Positions 1-8,095 of a stretch of 64,000 nt of DNA are shown piece by piece. The notes beneath the pieces are model-generated. The model made no database searches. It was given only the letters and a program-made list of their open reading frames with translations, and was not told the origin of the DNA. A program made the translations under genes and the position numbers. Origin of the DNA: Bog-756 sp963837805 (GTDB taxonomy: Bacteria > Actinomycetota > Acidimicrobiia > Acidimicrobiales > RAAP-2); the NCBI GenBank assembly GCA_963837805.1, contig CAWIOU010000024.1, positions 124,001 to 188,000 on the forward strand. The letters are read 5' to 3'. The first letter of the stretch is position 1. Each line of letters opens with the position of its first letter.

Positions 1-680
1 GCCGAGGCCGGCTCGGGGCCCTGCGAGTTGACGATGTTGATGACACCGGGAGGGAAGCCGACCTCGTCCAGGACCCGGGCCATCTCGATGACGGCCAGCG
101 GATCCTGGGGGGCCGGCTTCATGATCACGGTGTTGCCCATGGCCAGGGCGGGAGCCACCTTGCCGGCCATGTTGGTCATCGGGAAGTTGTAGCTGGCGAT
201 GGCGGCCACCACACCGACCGGTTGGCGGTAGGCCAGGGCACTGATCAGGCCGCCGGGGGCCAGCGGTGTGGCCTCGGAGACCACGGGGGGCAGCATCGAC
301 TCCTGGACGTGGCTGATGTCCCGGGAGTAGCGGTCGAACCGCGCCGCGCTGACCGGCACCTGCATGCGCGAGCCCACCGAGGCGGTGGCGCCGGTCTCGG
401 CGATGACCAGGGGCACCAGCTCGTTGCCCTTGGCCCGGATGGCCGCCGCCGCCTTCTTGAGCAGCTCCAACCGCTCCTCGGCCGGGGTGGCCGACCAGGC
501 CGGAAAGGCCTCCTTGGCCGCGGCGGCGGCGGCATCGGCGTCGTCGACCGAGCCGTTGGGGGCCTGGCCCACCACCTGCTCGGTGGCCGGATTGATCACG
601 TCGTAGGTTCCGTTGCCGGCATCGATCCACTTGCCCCCGATCAGGAGCTGCGTTTCGTCTCTTGTGGTCTGGCTACCCAT
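1..680 (-). CDS. NAD(P)-dependent aldehyde dehydrogenase, 3' end outside the window
   Basis: Aldehyde dehydrogenase superfamily protein, oxidising an aldehyde to a carboxylic acid with NAD(P)+. The minus-strand reading frame opens at ATG 680 with MGSQTTRDETQLLIGGKW and runs off the window start after about 226 residues. It shows the family's N-terminal half: the INPATEQVVG segment, then PVGVVAAIASYNFPM, where the family normally has a P-W-N-F-P signature, and NTVIMKPAPQDPL, the nucleotide-binding K-P segment. The catalytic Cys and Glu would lie in the missing part, so activity cannot be judged. A CTGAC-N5-GTCAG inverted repeat lies about 108 bp upstream of the start, which groups it with other catabolic genes here. 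The substrate is unknown. Confidence 0.9.
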   Translation of the reverse strand, partial: MGSQTTRDETQLLIGGKWIDAGNGTYDVINPATEQVVGQAPNGSVDDADAAAAAAKEAFPAWSATPAEERLELLKKAAAAIRAKGNELVPLVIAETGATASVGSRMQVPVSAARFDRYSRDISHVQESMLPPVVSEATPLAPGGLISALAYRQPVGVVAAIASYNFPMTNMAGKVAPALAMGNTVIMKPAPQDPLAVIEMARVLDEVGFPPGVINIVNSQGPEPAS

Positions 681-787
681 GGCGGGTCCCCTTTCGCGGT
701 GGTGGATCTCTCCGGGCGCACGCGCCGGCTCTGCCGGGGCGGACGTCGGCCGGTGTGGTCGTCCGGACGGTCGATGGTGGCTCGTAT

Positions 788-802
788 CTGACGCCGCGTC
801 AG
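788..802. promoter_or_regulatory. Inverted-repeat operator candidate (site 1 of 4)
   Basis: The sequence CTGACGCCGCGTCAG is a perfect inverted repeat with 7-bp arms around one central base. It lies upstream of the aldehyde dehydrogenase start at 680. The same CTGAC-N5-GTCAG pattern occurs at 2719, 9318 and, with one mismatch, at 30351, each time ahead of a catabolic gene. Its size and symmetry are typical of TetR-family operators; the regulator itself is not in this window. Confidence 0.65.
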
Positions 803-903
803 CAGTGTAGGTCGTCGACCGCGCGAGGGGCAGATCCGCGGGCTGGATTCGGCGGCGGCGGCTCGGCGGGCGGCGGGCTGCGGGCTGCGAGTCGGCGGGC
901 GGC

Positions 904-2637
904 TCAGGCCTCTGCGGTGGCTGGGTCCACGGTTACGGTGTCGCGTCCCGACCGGAGCAGGGTCCCAGGGAGGTTGCCGGTCGGCTTCCCGTCGGCCACC
1001 GTCTCCACGCCGTTGACCAACACCCGCACGACACCGAGGGCGTCGGCGATCAGGCGCGGGCTGCCCCCGGGCAGGTCGTGCACCAGCGTTGCCGGTTCCG
1101 AACCGATGGTCTCGGGGTCGAAGACGAACAGGTCGGCACACAGCCCCTCGGCCACCCGGCCCCGGTCGTGGAGTCCGAAGAGCTGGGCCGGTTGCTCGGT
1201 CATCATCTGGATGGCCCGCTCCATGGGCACCAGCTTGCGCTTGCGCAAGCAGTCGCCCAGGAACGAGGTCGGGTAGTTGGATCCGCACATCCGGTCGAGA
1301 TGGGCCCCGGCGTCAGAGCCGCCCACCATCGCCCCCGGGTCGTTCCACACGTCGACCCGGGCCTGCCAGGAGGCGTCGTCACCGTCGGAGGCCTTGGGCC
1401 ACAGCACAGTGCGCAGCTCGTCGGCGATGACCAGGTCCAACAGGGCGTCGAAGGGGGGTTTCCCCTGCTCGGCGGCGATGGAACCGACATCGCGCCAGCT
1501 CAGGCCCTCGTTCTCGGGGGCGTAGGTGTCACCGATGATGTAGTTCGACCAGTTGGCCAGGCGACGGAACACGCCCGCCTTCTCGGAGTGGGCCAGCTCG
1601 TCGAGTTGGTCACGGACCGCGGGATCGCGGAGCTTCTCGATCCGCTCCTCGAGCGGCAGTCCCATCACATCGCCCCACCCGGGGATCAGGAAGAGGGCGC
1701 AGTGGGTCCGGAAGCTCATGTTCATGGGCACCAGGGTGGGCATGGTGAGGGCGACGATGCGGCCTCCTGCCCGGGCGGCGGCGGCCGACGCCTCCAGCTG
1801 GCGCCGGGTCTTGTCCGGCGTGCGTGAGTCGACGGTGAGGAGGTTCCAGTTGAGCGGCCGGCGGGCGGTGGTGGTCATGGCCACCATCAGGTCGATCTCC
1901 TCGTCGGTGAAGGTGTCGAGGCACCCGTTGGTGATGTACTCGAGGGTCGTGCCCGGGTGGTCGCGCACCACCTCGCAGAAGGCCAACATCTCGCGGCGGT
2001 CGGCGTTGCGGGACGAGATGGGATTGCCGTCACCGTCGGAGTGGGTGCGGGACTGCGAGGAGGAGAACCCGAAACCGCCGGCTTCGAGCGACTCGGCCAG
2101 CAGCCGGGTCATCTCGGTGATCTCCTCGTCGGAGGCGACCTCCGCACCCCGGTCGGTTCCCATCACCCACCGGCGGAGGGCGCAGTGCCCGACCAGGAAA
2201 CCGGCGTTGACCCCGAGGTTGCCCTCGAGCTTGCTCAGGTAGTCGCTGAAGCTGGTCCAGTCCCAGGGGAGTCCGTTCTCGAGGGCCACCAGGGGCATGC
2301 CCTCGACCTTGGCCATCATCCGCCTGATGTAGTCGTGGTCGGCGGCCTTGATCGGCGCCAGGGTGAAGCCGCAGTTGCCCCCGATGATCGTGGTCACCCC
2401 GTGCAGGTTCGACGGGGAGGCGGTCGGGTCCCAGAACAGCTGGGCGTCGTAGTGGGTGTGGGGATCGATGATTCCCGGGGCCACCACCAGGCCCTCGGCG
2501 TCGAGCTCGGTGGTGCCCCGCTCGTCGACCTGGCCGACGGCCACGATCCTGCCGTCCGAGATCCCGACGTCGGCCCGTCGCCCCGCCCTCCCGGTACCGT
2601 CCACGACCAGGCCGTTTCGGATCACGTAGTCGAGCAT
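904..2637 (-). CDS. N-acyl-D-amino-acid deacylase-type amidohydrolase (amidohydrolase 3 family)
   Basis: A 577-residue metal-dependent amidohydrolase, cytoplasmic (no signal peptide). The N-terminus MLDYVIRNGLVVDGTGRAG is the typical beta-sandwich start of D-aminoacylase/dihydroorotase-like enzymes. The motif DPHTHYDAQLFWDP supplies the H-x-H metal ligands, and TTIIGGNCGFTLAP follows as in N-acyl-D-amino-acid deacylases. The C-terminal half contains GGSDAGAHLDRMC and RGRVAEGLCADLFVFDPETI, the metal-binding Asp region and the closing sandwich. The frame stays open for another 311 codons upstream of ATG 2637, but that extension is compositionally different and overlaps the promoter and the divergent channel gene. 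I chose 2637 because of the family N-terminus and a GAAGGGA ribosome-binding site. An inverted-repeat operator lies 82 bp upstream. The exact substrate is uncertain; family members act on N-acyl-D-amino acids or other cyclic or acyl amides. Confidence 0.9.
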   Translation of the reverse strand: MLDYVIRNGLVVDGTGRAGRRADVGISDGRIVAVGQVDERGTTELDAEGLVVAPGIIDPHTHYDAQLFWDPTASPSNLHGVTTIIGGNCGFTLAPIKAADHDYIRRMMAKVEGMPLVALENGLPWDWTSFSDYLSKLEGNLGVNAGFLVGHCALRRWVMGTDRGAEVASDEEITEMTRLLAESLEAGGFGFSSSQSRTHSDGDGNPISSRNADRREMLAFCEVVRDHPGTTLEYITNGCLDTFTDEEIDLMVAMTTTARRPLNWNLLTVDSRTPDKTRRQLEASAAAARAGGRIVALTMPTLVPMNMSFRTHCALFLIPGWGDVMGLPLEERIEKLRDPAVRDQLDELAHSEKAGVFRRLANWSNYIIGDTYAPENEGLSWRDVGSIAAEQGKPPFDALLDLVIADELRTVLWPKASDGDDASWQARVDVWNDPGAMVGGSDAGAHLDRMCGSNYPTSFLGDCLRKRKLVPMERAIQMMTEQPAQLFGLHDRGRVAEGLCADLFVFDPETIGSEPATLVHDLPGGSPRLIADALGVVRVLVNGVETVADGKPTGNLPGTLLRSGRDTVTVDPATAEA

Positions 2638-2718
2638 GTGGTGTTCCCTTCGCTGGGTGAGATGGGTGCGGCGGTGGCGGGTAGGTGGTGCGTGAGACCC
2701 GGCGGGCCGGCCGCTGAG

Positions 2719-2733
2719 CTGACTGACCGTCAG
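2719..2733. promoter_or_regulatory. Inverted-repeat operator candidate (site 2 of 4)
   Basis: CTGACTGACCGTCAG fits CTGAC-N5-GTCAG and contains the perfect 13-bp palindrome ACTGAC-C-GTCAGT. It lies 82 bp upstream of the amidohydrolase start at 2637, in the intergenic region shared with the + strand channel gene. Confidence 0.65.
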
Positions 2734-3019
2734 TTTATGGCGCTTCGCCGTATCCCGCCCAGGAGAGGCGTCGGCGGCGGGATGGCGGGACGGGTGGGCC
2801 GGGACGCCGAACGATCCGGGGCCCGGCGGAGGCCGGGGAGCGCCGAGGGTCGATGGTAGTTTCCGGACATCGACCACACCTGGCTCCAGAACCACCTGCT
2901 CCCGGCCGTCGTGCTGGTCCTCGGCGGCCGCACTCTTCGTCCGGTTCGCACATTGGTTCGGGGCGCGGCGGCGCCGGTGGATCGACAACCAGATCCGTCG
3001 GCAGATCGAATCGGGCGCA

Positions 3020-3721
3020 TTGGCCTCCGAGAGCCTCAAGCGGTCGCGGGCGGTCAGCGAGGCCGTCGAATGGTCGGTCGTGGCCCTGGCTTCCTTCATC
3101 GCCGGCATCCTCGCCCTCGACCGGCTGGGGATCCCCCTCACCACCCTGGTGGCACCGGCCACCGTCATCGGTATCGGGCTCGGGTTCGGCGCCCAACAGA
3201 TGGTCGGCGACCTGCTGGCCGGGTTCTTCCTACTGACCGAGCACCAGTTCGCCTTCGGGGACCTGATCCGGCTGTCGGTACCCGGATCGGCGGTGAGCAT
3301 CACCGGAACCGTCGAGGAGGTCACCCTCCGGGTCACCAAGCTGCGCAACGCCCAGGGCGAGCTGGTGGTGGTGCCCAACAGCGCCATGCGCCAGGTCACC
3401 AACCTGTCGAAGGACTGGTCGAAGGCGGTCGTCGACATTCCGGTGGCGGTCACCGAGGACCTCGAGCAGGTCACCTCGCTGTTGAAGGAGGTGGTCGCCC
3501 AGATGGCTGCCGACCCCCGGTGGAAGGACCTCCTCCTCGGCTCGCCGGTGGTGGCCGGAGTCGAGACCATCGACGTCGGTTATGTGCAGCTCCGCCTCAT
3601 TGCCCGGACCCTCCCCGGGCGTCAGTTCGAGGTGGCCCGCGAGATCCGGCTCCGGGCGGCGACCGCTCTACGGTCGGCCGGCGTCACCTCGCCCTCGATC
3701 GGTGACCCGGCTCCATCGTGA
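3020..3721 (+). CDS. MscS-family small-conductance mechanosensitive channel (5' end disrupted)
   Basis: A membrane channel opening under membrane tension to release solutes. The open frame from TTG 3020 gives 233 residues with the MscS core: a membrane helix (VEWSVVALASFIAGILAL), the Gly/Ala-rich pore helix PATVIGIGLGFGAQQMVG followed by DLLAGFFLLTEHQFAFGD, and the beta domain with RVTKLRNAQGELVVVPNSAM. TTG 3020 is probably not the true start. The same frame continues upstream as a basic helix (FVRFAHWFGARRRRWIDNQI) without a start codon, while the preceding frame reads NHLLPAVVLVL, a first membrane helix. Removing one G in the CTCGGCGG stretch near 2923 would join them, so the first helix is probably lost through a frameshift or sequence error. 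Even then only a GTG at 2911 is available as start. Confidence 0.8.
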   Translation: MASESLKRSRAVSEAVEWSVVALASFIAGILALDRLGIPLTTLVAPATVIGIGLGFGAQQMVGDLLAGFFLLTEHQFAFGDLIRLSVPGSAVSITGTVEEVTLRVTKLRNAQGELVVVPNSAMRQVTNLSKDWSKAVVDIPVAVTEDLEQVTSLLKEVVAQMAADPRWKDLLLGSPVVAGVETIDVGYVQLRLIARTLPGRQFEVAREIRLRAATALRSAGVTSPSIGDPAPS

Positions 3722-3741
3722 ACGGCGTGCGTATGGTCGAG

Positions 3742-3780
3742 TGGACCGACTGGACCGACTGGACCGACTGGACCGACTGG
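3742..3780. repeat. 9-bp tandem repeat, about 4.3 copies
   Basis: The unit TGGACCGAC is repeated perfectly between the channel gene and the start of the next gene at 3849. It lies in the probable leader of the Ser/Thr-rich membrane protein gene. A perfect short tandem repeat is prone to copy-number change; a regulatory effect is conjecture. Confidence 0.8.
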
Positions 3781-3848
3781 TGGGTGTGGTGCGCGCCGGT
3801 GAGGCTGGTGGGTCCGTTGAGCGTGAACCGCCCGGCGAGCATGGACCG

Positions 3849-4442
3849 ATGACCGACGATTCTGACGACACCCAGGTCAACCGGATCGACCCGACGGTAC
3901 GGCAGCCCGCAACCCGGGGGTTCAGCGCTCCCGACGAAGACTCCGATTCTGATGGCGCCGACGCCGAGGCACCGGTCGAGAAGCACAGCGCACTGGTGGG
4001 ATGGATGTCGGTGCCGGTCCACCGGCGGCTGCCCATCCGGCGGTCGACGCTGCTGCTGATCATTTTGTTTCTCGGGTTCGGGACCCTTTGCTATCTGTAC
4101 CCGCCGAAGTCGGCGGCGATCACCTGCGACCCCAATGGCTCCTGCTCCGGCCCCAGCGGATCCTTCACAGTGCCGTTGCCCGGCACCTCGACCTCCACCT
4201 CCACGACGACAACGTCGTCCACCACCTCCACGACCATCCGGCCCACCACGTCCACCACGTCCGGCGCCCACACCGGCGTGTCGACGAGCACCACCGCTCC
4301 CGGTCAGCCGGTACCGACAACGACGACTCCGGGAACAGAGTCGACCACCACCACCCACCCGGGGACATCAGGTTCCACGACGACATCGTCGGCACCCGGC
4401 GGCTCGGGGACTGGGACGACGACCACCGCTCCCAGACCCTGA
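3849..4442 (+). CDS. Single-pass membrane protein with Ser/Thr/Pro-rich tail, unknown function
   Basis: A 197-residue protein of unknown function. It starts at ATG 3849 with an acidic N-terminus (MTDDSDDTQVNRIDPTV), has one membrane segment at about residues 70-90 (STLLLIILFLGFGTLCYLY), then a short segment with two Cys (CDPNGSC) and an 80-residue tail made almost only of Thr, Ser, Pro and Gly. The positive residues just before the helix (RRLPIRR) suggest that the tail is outside the cell. Such tails usually act as wall-spanning spacers and may be glycosylated. No enzymatic domain is visible. The frame is open further upstream, but there it overlaps the channel gene and the 9-bp repeat. It converges with a second small protein of the same plan at 4471-4725. 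Confidence 0.7.
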   Translation: MTDDSDDTQVNRIDPTVRQPATRGFSAPDEDSDSDGADAEAPVEKHSALVGWMSVPVHRRLPIRRSTLLLIILFLGFGTLCYLYPPKSAAITCDPNGSCSGPSGSFTVPLPGTSTSTSTTTTSSTTSTTIRPTTSTTSGAHTGVSTSTTAPGQPVPTTTTPGTESTTTTHPGTSGSTTTSSAPGGSGTGTTTTAPRP

Positions 4443-4470
4443 CCGGCAGCGGCGGCCCGGCCGAGCTGCC

Positions 4471-4725
4471 CTACGACGTCGTGGCCGGTGCCGGAACCGT
4501 CGTCGTGGTCGTCGAGGACGGGTGAGGCTTCGAGGCGGAAGGCGAGGGTGGCGTGGCCGACGGCGTCAGCAGTTGTTGGAAGCTCCGGGTCTCGTTCTTG
4601 AAGCTGGGTTTGGCCTTGGCCAGCGTGACGACGTCGGCCACCACCAGACCGGCCACCACCATCAGAGCCAGGCCCAGCACGAGCAGGCGGCGGGTGCGAC
4701 CGCGCCCGCTCGGATCCCGGCTCAC
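4471..4725 (-). CDS. Small single-pass membrane protein with Ser/Thr/Pro-rich tail
   Basis: An 84-residue protein of unknown function. It begins at GTG 4725, overlapping the TGA stop of the upstream luciferase-like gene (GTGA), which marks it as the last gene of that operon. The N-terminus is basic (SRDPSGRGRTRR), followed by one helix (LLVLGLALMVVAGLVVADVV) and a tail ending in Ser, Thr, Pro and Ala. It has the same architecture as the convergent protein at 3849-4442, though the sequences are not obviously homologous. Translational coupling suggests co-expression with the catabolic operon; its role there is unknown. Confidence 0.6.
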   Translation of the reverse strand: MSRDPSGRGRTRRLLVLGLALMVVAGLVVADVVTLAKAKPSFKNETRSFQQLLTPSATPPSPSASKPHPSSTTTTTVPAPATTS

Positions 4726-5702
4726 TGGCCCACCAGGGGAGTGACCTCCCGGCCGAAGGCGGCGATCTGATCGCAGAGCTCGTCGGCGGACCGGGACGGG
4801 AAGCGCACCTGCACCTGGCCCACGCCGGACTCGGTGAACGGGCGGAGGTACTCGGCCACCTGCTCGGCGGGACCGGCCACGGTTCCCTTGGGCAACTCGA
4901 GTCCGGACGGCGGCGTGCCCACATAGAAGAAGTCGGCGATGCCGCCGACGTCGATCGGCGCCCCGCCGCGGTACTCCTCGCGCATCCGGCGCAGCGTGCC
5001 CAGGAGCTCCACGTTCGGCCCCAGCGACTGCGGGAGCCATCCGTCGCCGAAGCGGGCGGCGCGCTTGAGCGCGGCGGGGGACGAACCGCCGACCCAGATG
5101 GGTGGTCGGGGGGTCTGAACCGGCCGGGGCTTGAGTCCGACGTCGGACGCCGGCCAGCGGGGGCCGGTGAGCACCGGGTACTCGGACGACAATCCGGCGG
5201 CCAATCCGGCGATGGCCTCATCGGTGGCCGGCCCCCGGTGCTCGAACGCCGGGCCCATCAGGTCGAACTCCTCGGACACGTGCCCGGCCCCCAACCCACA
5301 GATGATCCGGCCACCGGACAGCACGTCGAGGGTGGCGAACTCCTTGGCCGCCCGCAACGGGTGGCGGAGGGCGACCACGTAGATGTGGGAGAGGAGACGG
5401 ATGTCGGTGGTGATCCCGGCCAGCCAGCCGAGCGTGGCGACGGTGTCGTACCAGGTGGTGCCCATGGCGCCCGCCAACCGGGACGGGATGAGGGTGTGGT
5501 CGCACACGCCGACGTAGAAGAAGCCGGCGGCCTCGCAGGCCAGTGCGACCTGGGCCAGTTCCTCCGGACCGGCCGCGGGCTCCCAGGGCTGCACGTAGAT
5601 GGTCGACTGTGATTGGACCGGCAGCTGCATCCCGAACACCGTCCTGTTCGGCGGCAGGACGGTGACGGTGTCCGGCGGAGGGGTGATGGGGGAGGCGCTC
5701 AC
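4722..5702 (-). CDS. LLM-class (luciferase-like) flavin/F420-dependent oxidoreductase
   Basis: A 326-residue member of the bacterial luciferase-like TIM-barrel family, whose actinobacterial members mostly use coenzyme F420 or FMN. Family features visible: FYVGVCDHTLIPSRL near residue 65, the segment LAGITTDIRLLSHIYVVALRHP, then AKEFATLDVLSGGRIICGLG, which is close to the family consensus K-x-x-a-t-l-D-x-L-S-x-G-R. The C-terminal part has PRPPIWVGGSSPAALKRAARFGDGW, the typical cofactor-binding region. It is the fourth gene of the operon that starts at 9295, 9 bp after the acyl-CoA dehydrogenase at 5712. The reaction is unknown; context suggests oxidation or reduction of a lipid, terpenoid or steroid-like intermediate. 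Confidence 0.88.
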   Translation of the reverse strand: MSASPITPPPDTVTVLPPNRTVFGMQLPVQSQSTIYVQPWEPAAGPEELAQVALACEAAGFFYVGVCDHTLIPSRLAGAMGTTWYDTVATLGWLAGITTDIRLLSHIYVVALRHPLRAAKEFATLDVLSGGRIICGLGAGHVSEEFDLMGPAFEHRGPATDEAIAGLAAGLSSEYPVLTGPRWPASDVGLKPRPVQTPRPPIWVGGSSPAALKRAARFGDGWLPQSLGPNVELLGTLRRMREEYRGGAPIDVGGIADFFYVGTPPSGLELPKGTVAGPAEQVAEYLRPFTESGVGQVQVRFPSRSADELCDQIAAFGREVTPLVGQ

Positions 5703-5711
5703 CGGATCAGG

Positions 5712-6773
5712 TTACGCCCCGGTGTCGGGGAGGGACGTGGCCCGCTCTCCGGCCTCGCCCAGCGCCTCGGTCAATGAGTCAGCCAACGATTCGGCCAGCT
5801 CCTCGGACGTACCGAACTGGGTGGCCAACACCCGGGCCCGCTTGTAGGCGAGGTGCACCGGGACCTCCCAGGTGAACCCCATCCCGCCGTGGACCTGGAT
5901 CGAGGACCTTCCGTTGGTGATGGCGGCTTCGTCGGCCAGCAGCTTGGCTCCGACTGCGGCCACGTTGCCGTCGCCGACGTCGGGCTGGTCGACAGTGACG
6001 GCGGCGGCCTGGACGGCGCACCGGGCCACCTCGGTCCGCACCGCCATGTCCGCGCACAGATGCTTGACCGCCTGGAATCCACCGATGGGCCGTCCGAACT
6101 GACGCCGCTGCTTTGCGTACTCGACGGCCAGCTCGGTGGTCCACGCCGCCGCACCCACCTGGAGTGCGGCGGTGAGCACCGCGCCGTCCCGACGCCACCA
6201 CGAAGCGATGTCGGGTCCGGCCACGGGGGTTCCCGGCGGCAACGTGGTGAGCGTCCACATCGGAGTCAGCGGATCCATGGGTCGCTCCAACCGAGCGGCC
6301 TCGAGGGACCGGGGGTCGAGGGACGCGATCCCTTGGTCGGAGAGAACGAGGAGGACGTCGACGTCATCGAGCCACTCGATGACGGTGGGGATCGCGGCCT
6401 TGCCGCTGGTGAGGCTCGTGCTCCCCGGGGCCGGCGTGGCCTCGATCAGACCCACCACCACCGAGCCGTCGTCGGCGCCGTCGATGAGGCCGGCGGCCAG
6501 ATGGGACGCCACGAGTGGACCCGGGACCAGTGCCCGTCCCAACTCCTCGAAGACCAGGCTCGCCTCAGTCAGCCCCAGCCCGACGCCACCGGCCTCCTCG
6601 GCCAGACACAGATTGAACACGCCGGCCTCACCCAGCTCGCGCCAGCTCGAGCGGTCCACCACCCGGTCGGCGCCTTCGAGGCGACGGATCCCGCCGAGGG
6701 GGAAGCGGCCCTGACACAGCTGGCGCACTCCCGCGGCCAGGTCGGTCTCCGACTCGGTCAGTTCGAAGTCCAC
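5712..6773 (-). CDS. Acyl-CoA dehydrogenase, short partner subunit
   Basis: A 353-residue acyl-CoA dehydrogenase-family protein that would oxidise acyl-CoA thioesters at C2-C3 with FAD. It starts with MDFELTESETDLAAGVRQL and has AVEYAKQRRQFGRPIGGFQAV and IQVHGGMGFTWEVPVHLAYKR in the C-terminal domain. The middle domain is short and poorly conserved. It lies 5 bp after the full-length acyl-CoA dehydrogenase at 6779-8014. Adjacent long/short pairs like this form heterotetrameric (alpha2beta2) acyl-CoA dehydrogenases in actinobacterial steroid side-chain and ring catabolism; whether that holds here is inferred from the arrangement. Confidence 0.88.
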   Translation of the reverse strand: MDFELTESETDLAAGVRQLCQGRFPLGGIRRLEGADRVVDRSSWRELGEAGVFNLCLAEEAGGVGLGLTEASLVFEELGRALVPGPLVASHLAAGLIDGADDGSVVVGLIEATPAPGSTSLTSGKAAIPTVIEWLDDVDVLLVLSDQGIASLDPRSLEAARLERPMDPLTPMWTLTTLPPGTPVAGPDIASWWRRDGAVLTAALQVGAAAWTTELAVEYAKQRRQFGRPIGGFQAVKHLCADMAVRTEVARCAVQAAAVTVDQPDVGDGNVAAVGAKLLADEAAITNGRSSIQVHGGMGFTWEVPVHLAYKRARVLATQFGTSEELAESLADSLTEALGEAGERATSLPDTGA

Positions 6774-6778
6774 GTCGG

Positions 6779-8014
6779 TCAGCTCTTCGGGGCCGGGGCC
6801 GGGGCACCCGATAGGGCACCGGCGGGGGGCTCCTTGGGCAAGCCGAGGATGCGCTCGGCGACGATGTTGCGTTGGATCTGGGAGGTGCCGGCGGCGATGG
6901 TCAGCGAGATCCCTCGGAGCCAGTCCTCGACCATGGTCTCTGCCGGCAGGTCGCCCAACCCGTCGGCTCCGGGAGGGTCATCGGCAGCCAGCCCGGCCCG
7001 GCCCAACACCGAGAGCGAGAACTCCCCGAGCCGTGTACGGGTCTCGGTATAGGCCAGCTTGAACAGGGTGCCGCCGATCCCGGGGATGCCGGTGCGGGCG
7101 GCCTGGGACACGTTGCGTTTGGTCAGGGCCCACAGGGCGTCGAGCTCGGCTCGCAGATGACCGGCTTGCCGCCGGGTCCCCGGGTCCGACCATGCTCCTG
7201 TCCGCTGAGCCAGGGCCACCGTCGAGTTGAGCAGTTCGAAGGCTTCGAGCAGGTCGCCGACGAAGGCGGTGCCCCGTTCGAAACTGAGCGTGACCATGGT
7301 CACCCGCCAGCCGTCGTTCTCGTCGCCCACCCGGTTGTCCACCGGCACCCGCACCTCGTCGAGGAAGAGCTCAGCGAACTCGGTCGAGCCGGCGATGGTG
7401 GCGAGGGGGCGGATGTCGACGCCCGGGGTGTCCATGGGCAGGATCAGCCACGAGATGCCGCGGTGGCGGCTGTCGTCGGCGCCGGTGCGGACCAGCAGTT
7501 CGCAGTTGTCGGCCACCTCGGCGTGGGAGGTCCAGATCTTCGATCCGGTCACCACGTAGTCGTCACCGTCCCGTACGGCCCGGGTGCGGAGGGAGGCGAG
7601 GTCGCTGCCGGCGTCGGGCTCGGAGAAACCTTGGCACCAGACCTCTTCTCCCTGGAGGATCGGGGGGAGGTAGCGCTGACGCTGGGCGGGTGTTCCCTCG
7701 GCGATGATGGTCGGGCCGGCGTGGAGGAGGCCCACGAAGTTGACCCCGACATAAGGGGCGTGGGCCCGTTCGAGTTCCTCTTTGAAGATGAGCTCCTCCA
7801 CCGGGGACGACCCGCGGCCGCCACCCTCGACCGGCCAGTCGACACCGGCGTAGCCGGCATCGAACAGGAGGCGCTGCCAGTGGATGTCATAGGCGCGACG
7901 CCCGGGCCAGTCATTTGGCGACGGTTTCGTCGGGAGGGTGGGCAGGACGCCGGCCAGCCAGCGGCGCAGGTCGCTCCGGAACGCCTGCTCGGCGTCGGTG
8001 TAGCGCAGGTCCAT
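6779..8014 (-). CDS. Acyl-CoA dehydrogenase, long subunit
   Basis: A 411-residue acyl-CoA dehydrogenase. The N-terminal helical domain is MDLRYTDAEQAFRSDLRRWL. The beta domain has WCQGFSEPDAGSDLASLRTR and VTGSKIWTSHAEVADNCELL, the FAD and substrate signature. The C-terminal domain ends in ISLTIAAGTSQIQRNIVAER and ILGLPKEPP, the usual closing motif of FadE-type subunits. It is the second gene of the operon starting at 9295, separated from the amidohydrolase by 81 bp and followed after 4 bp by its short partner. Probably a subunit of a heteromeric acyl-CoA dehydrogenase for a bulky CoA ester; substrate unknown. Confidence 0.92.
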   Translation of the reverse strand: MDLRYTDAEQAFRSDLRRWLAGVLPTLPTKPSPNDWPGRRAYDIHWQRLLFDAGYAGVDWPVEGGGRGSSPVEELIFKEELERAHAPYVGVNFVGLLHAGPTIIAEGTPAQRQRYLPPILQGEEVWCQGFSEPDAGSDLASLRTRAVRDGDDYVVTGSKIWTSHAEVADNCELLVRTGADDSRHRGISWLILPMDTPGVDIRPLATIAGSTEFAELFLDEVRVPVDNRVGDENDGWRVTMVTLSFERGTAFVGDLLEAFELLNSTVALAQRTGAWSDPGTRRQAGHLRAELDALWALTKRNVSQAARTGIPGIGGTLFKLAYTETRTRLGEFSLSVLGRAGLAADDPPGADGLGDLPAETMVEDWLRGISLTIAAGTSQIQRNIVAERILGLPKEPPAGALSGAPAPAPKS

Positions 8015-8095
8015 GGAAGGTGGGTCTTAGGCCGTGGTAGTCGCTCGAGCCGGCGCAGTCGACTCGACCCGGCACAGTCGCTCGAACCGTGGACG

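Noticed and set aside
2638..3570. A 311-codon N-terminal extension of the deacylase-type amidohydrolase on the minus strand
   Set aside because: It runs antisense through the MscS gene and the operator region, has Arg/Pro-rich unstructured composition, and the family N-terminus starts exactly at ATG 2637.
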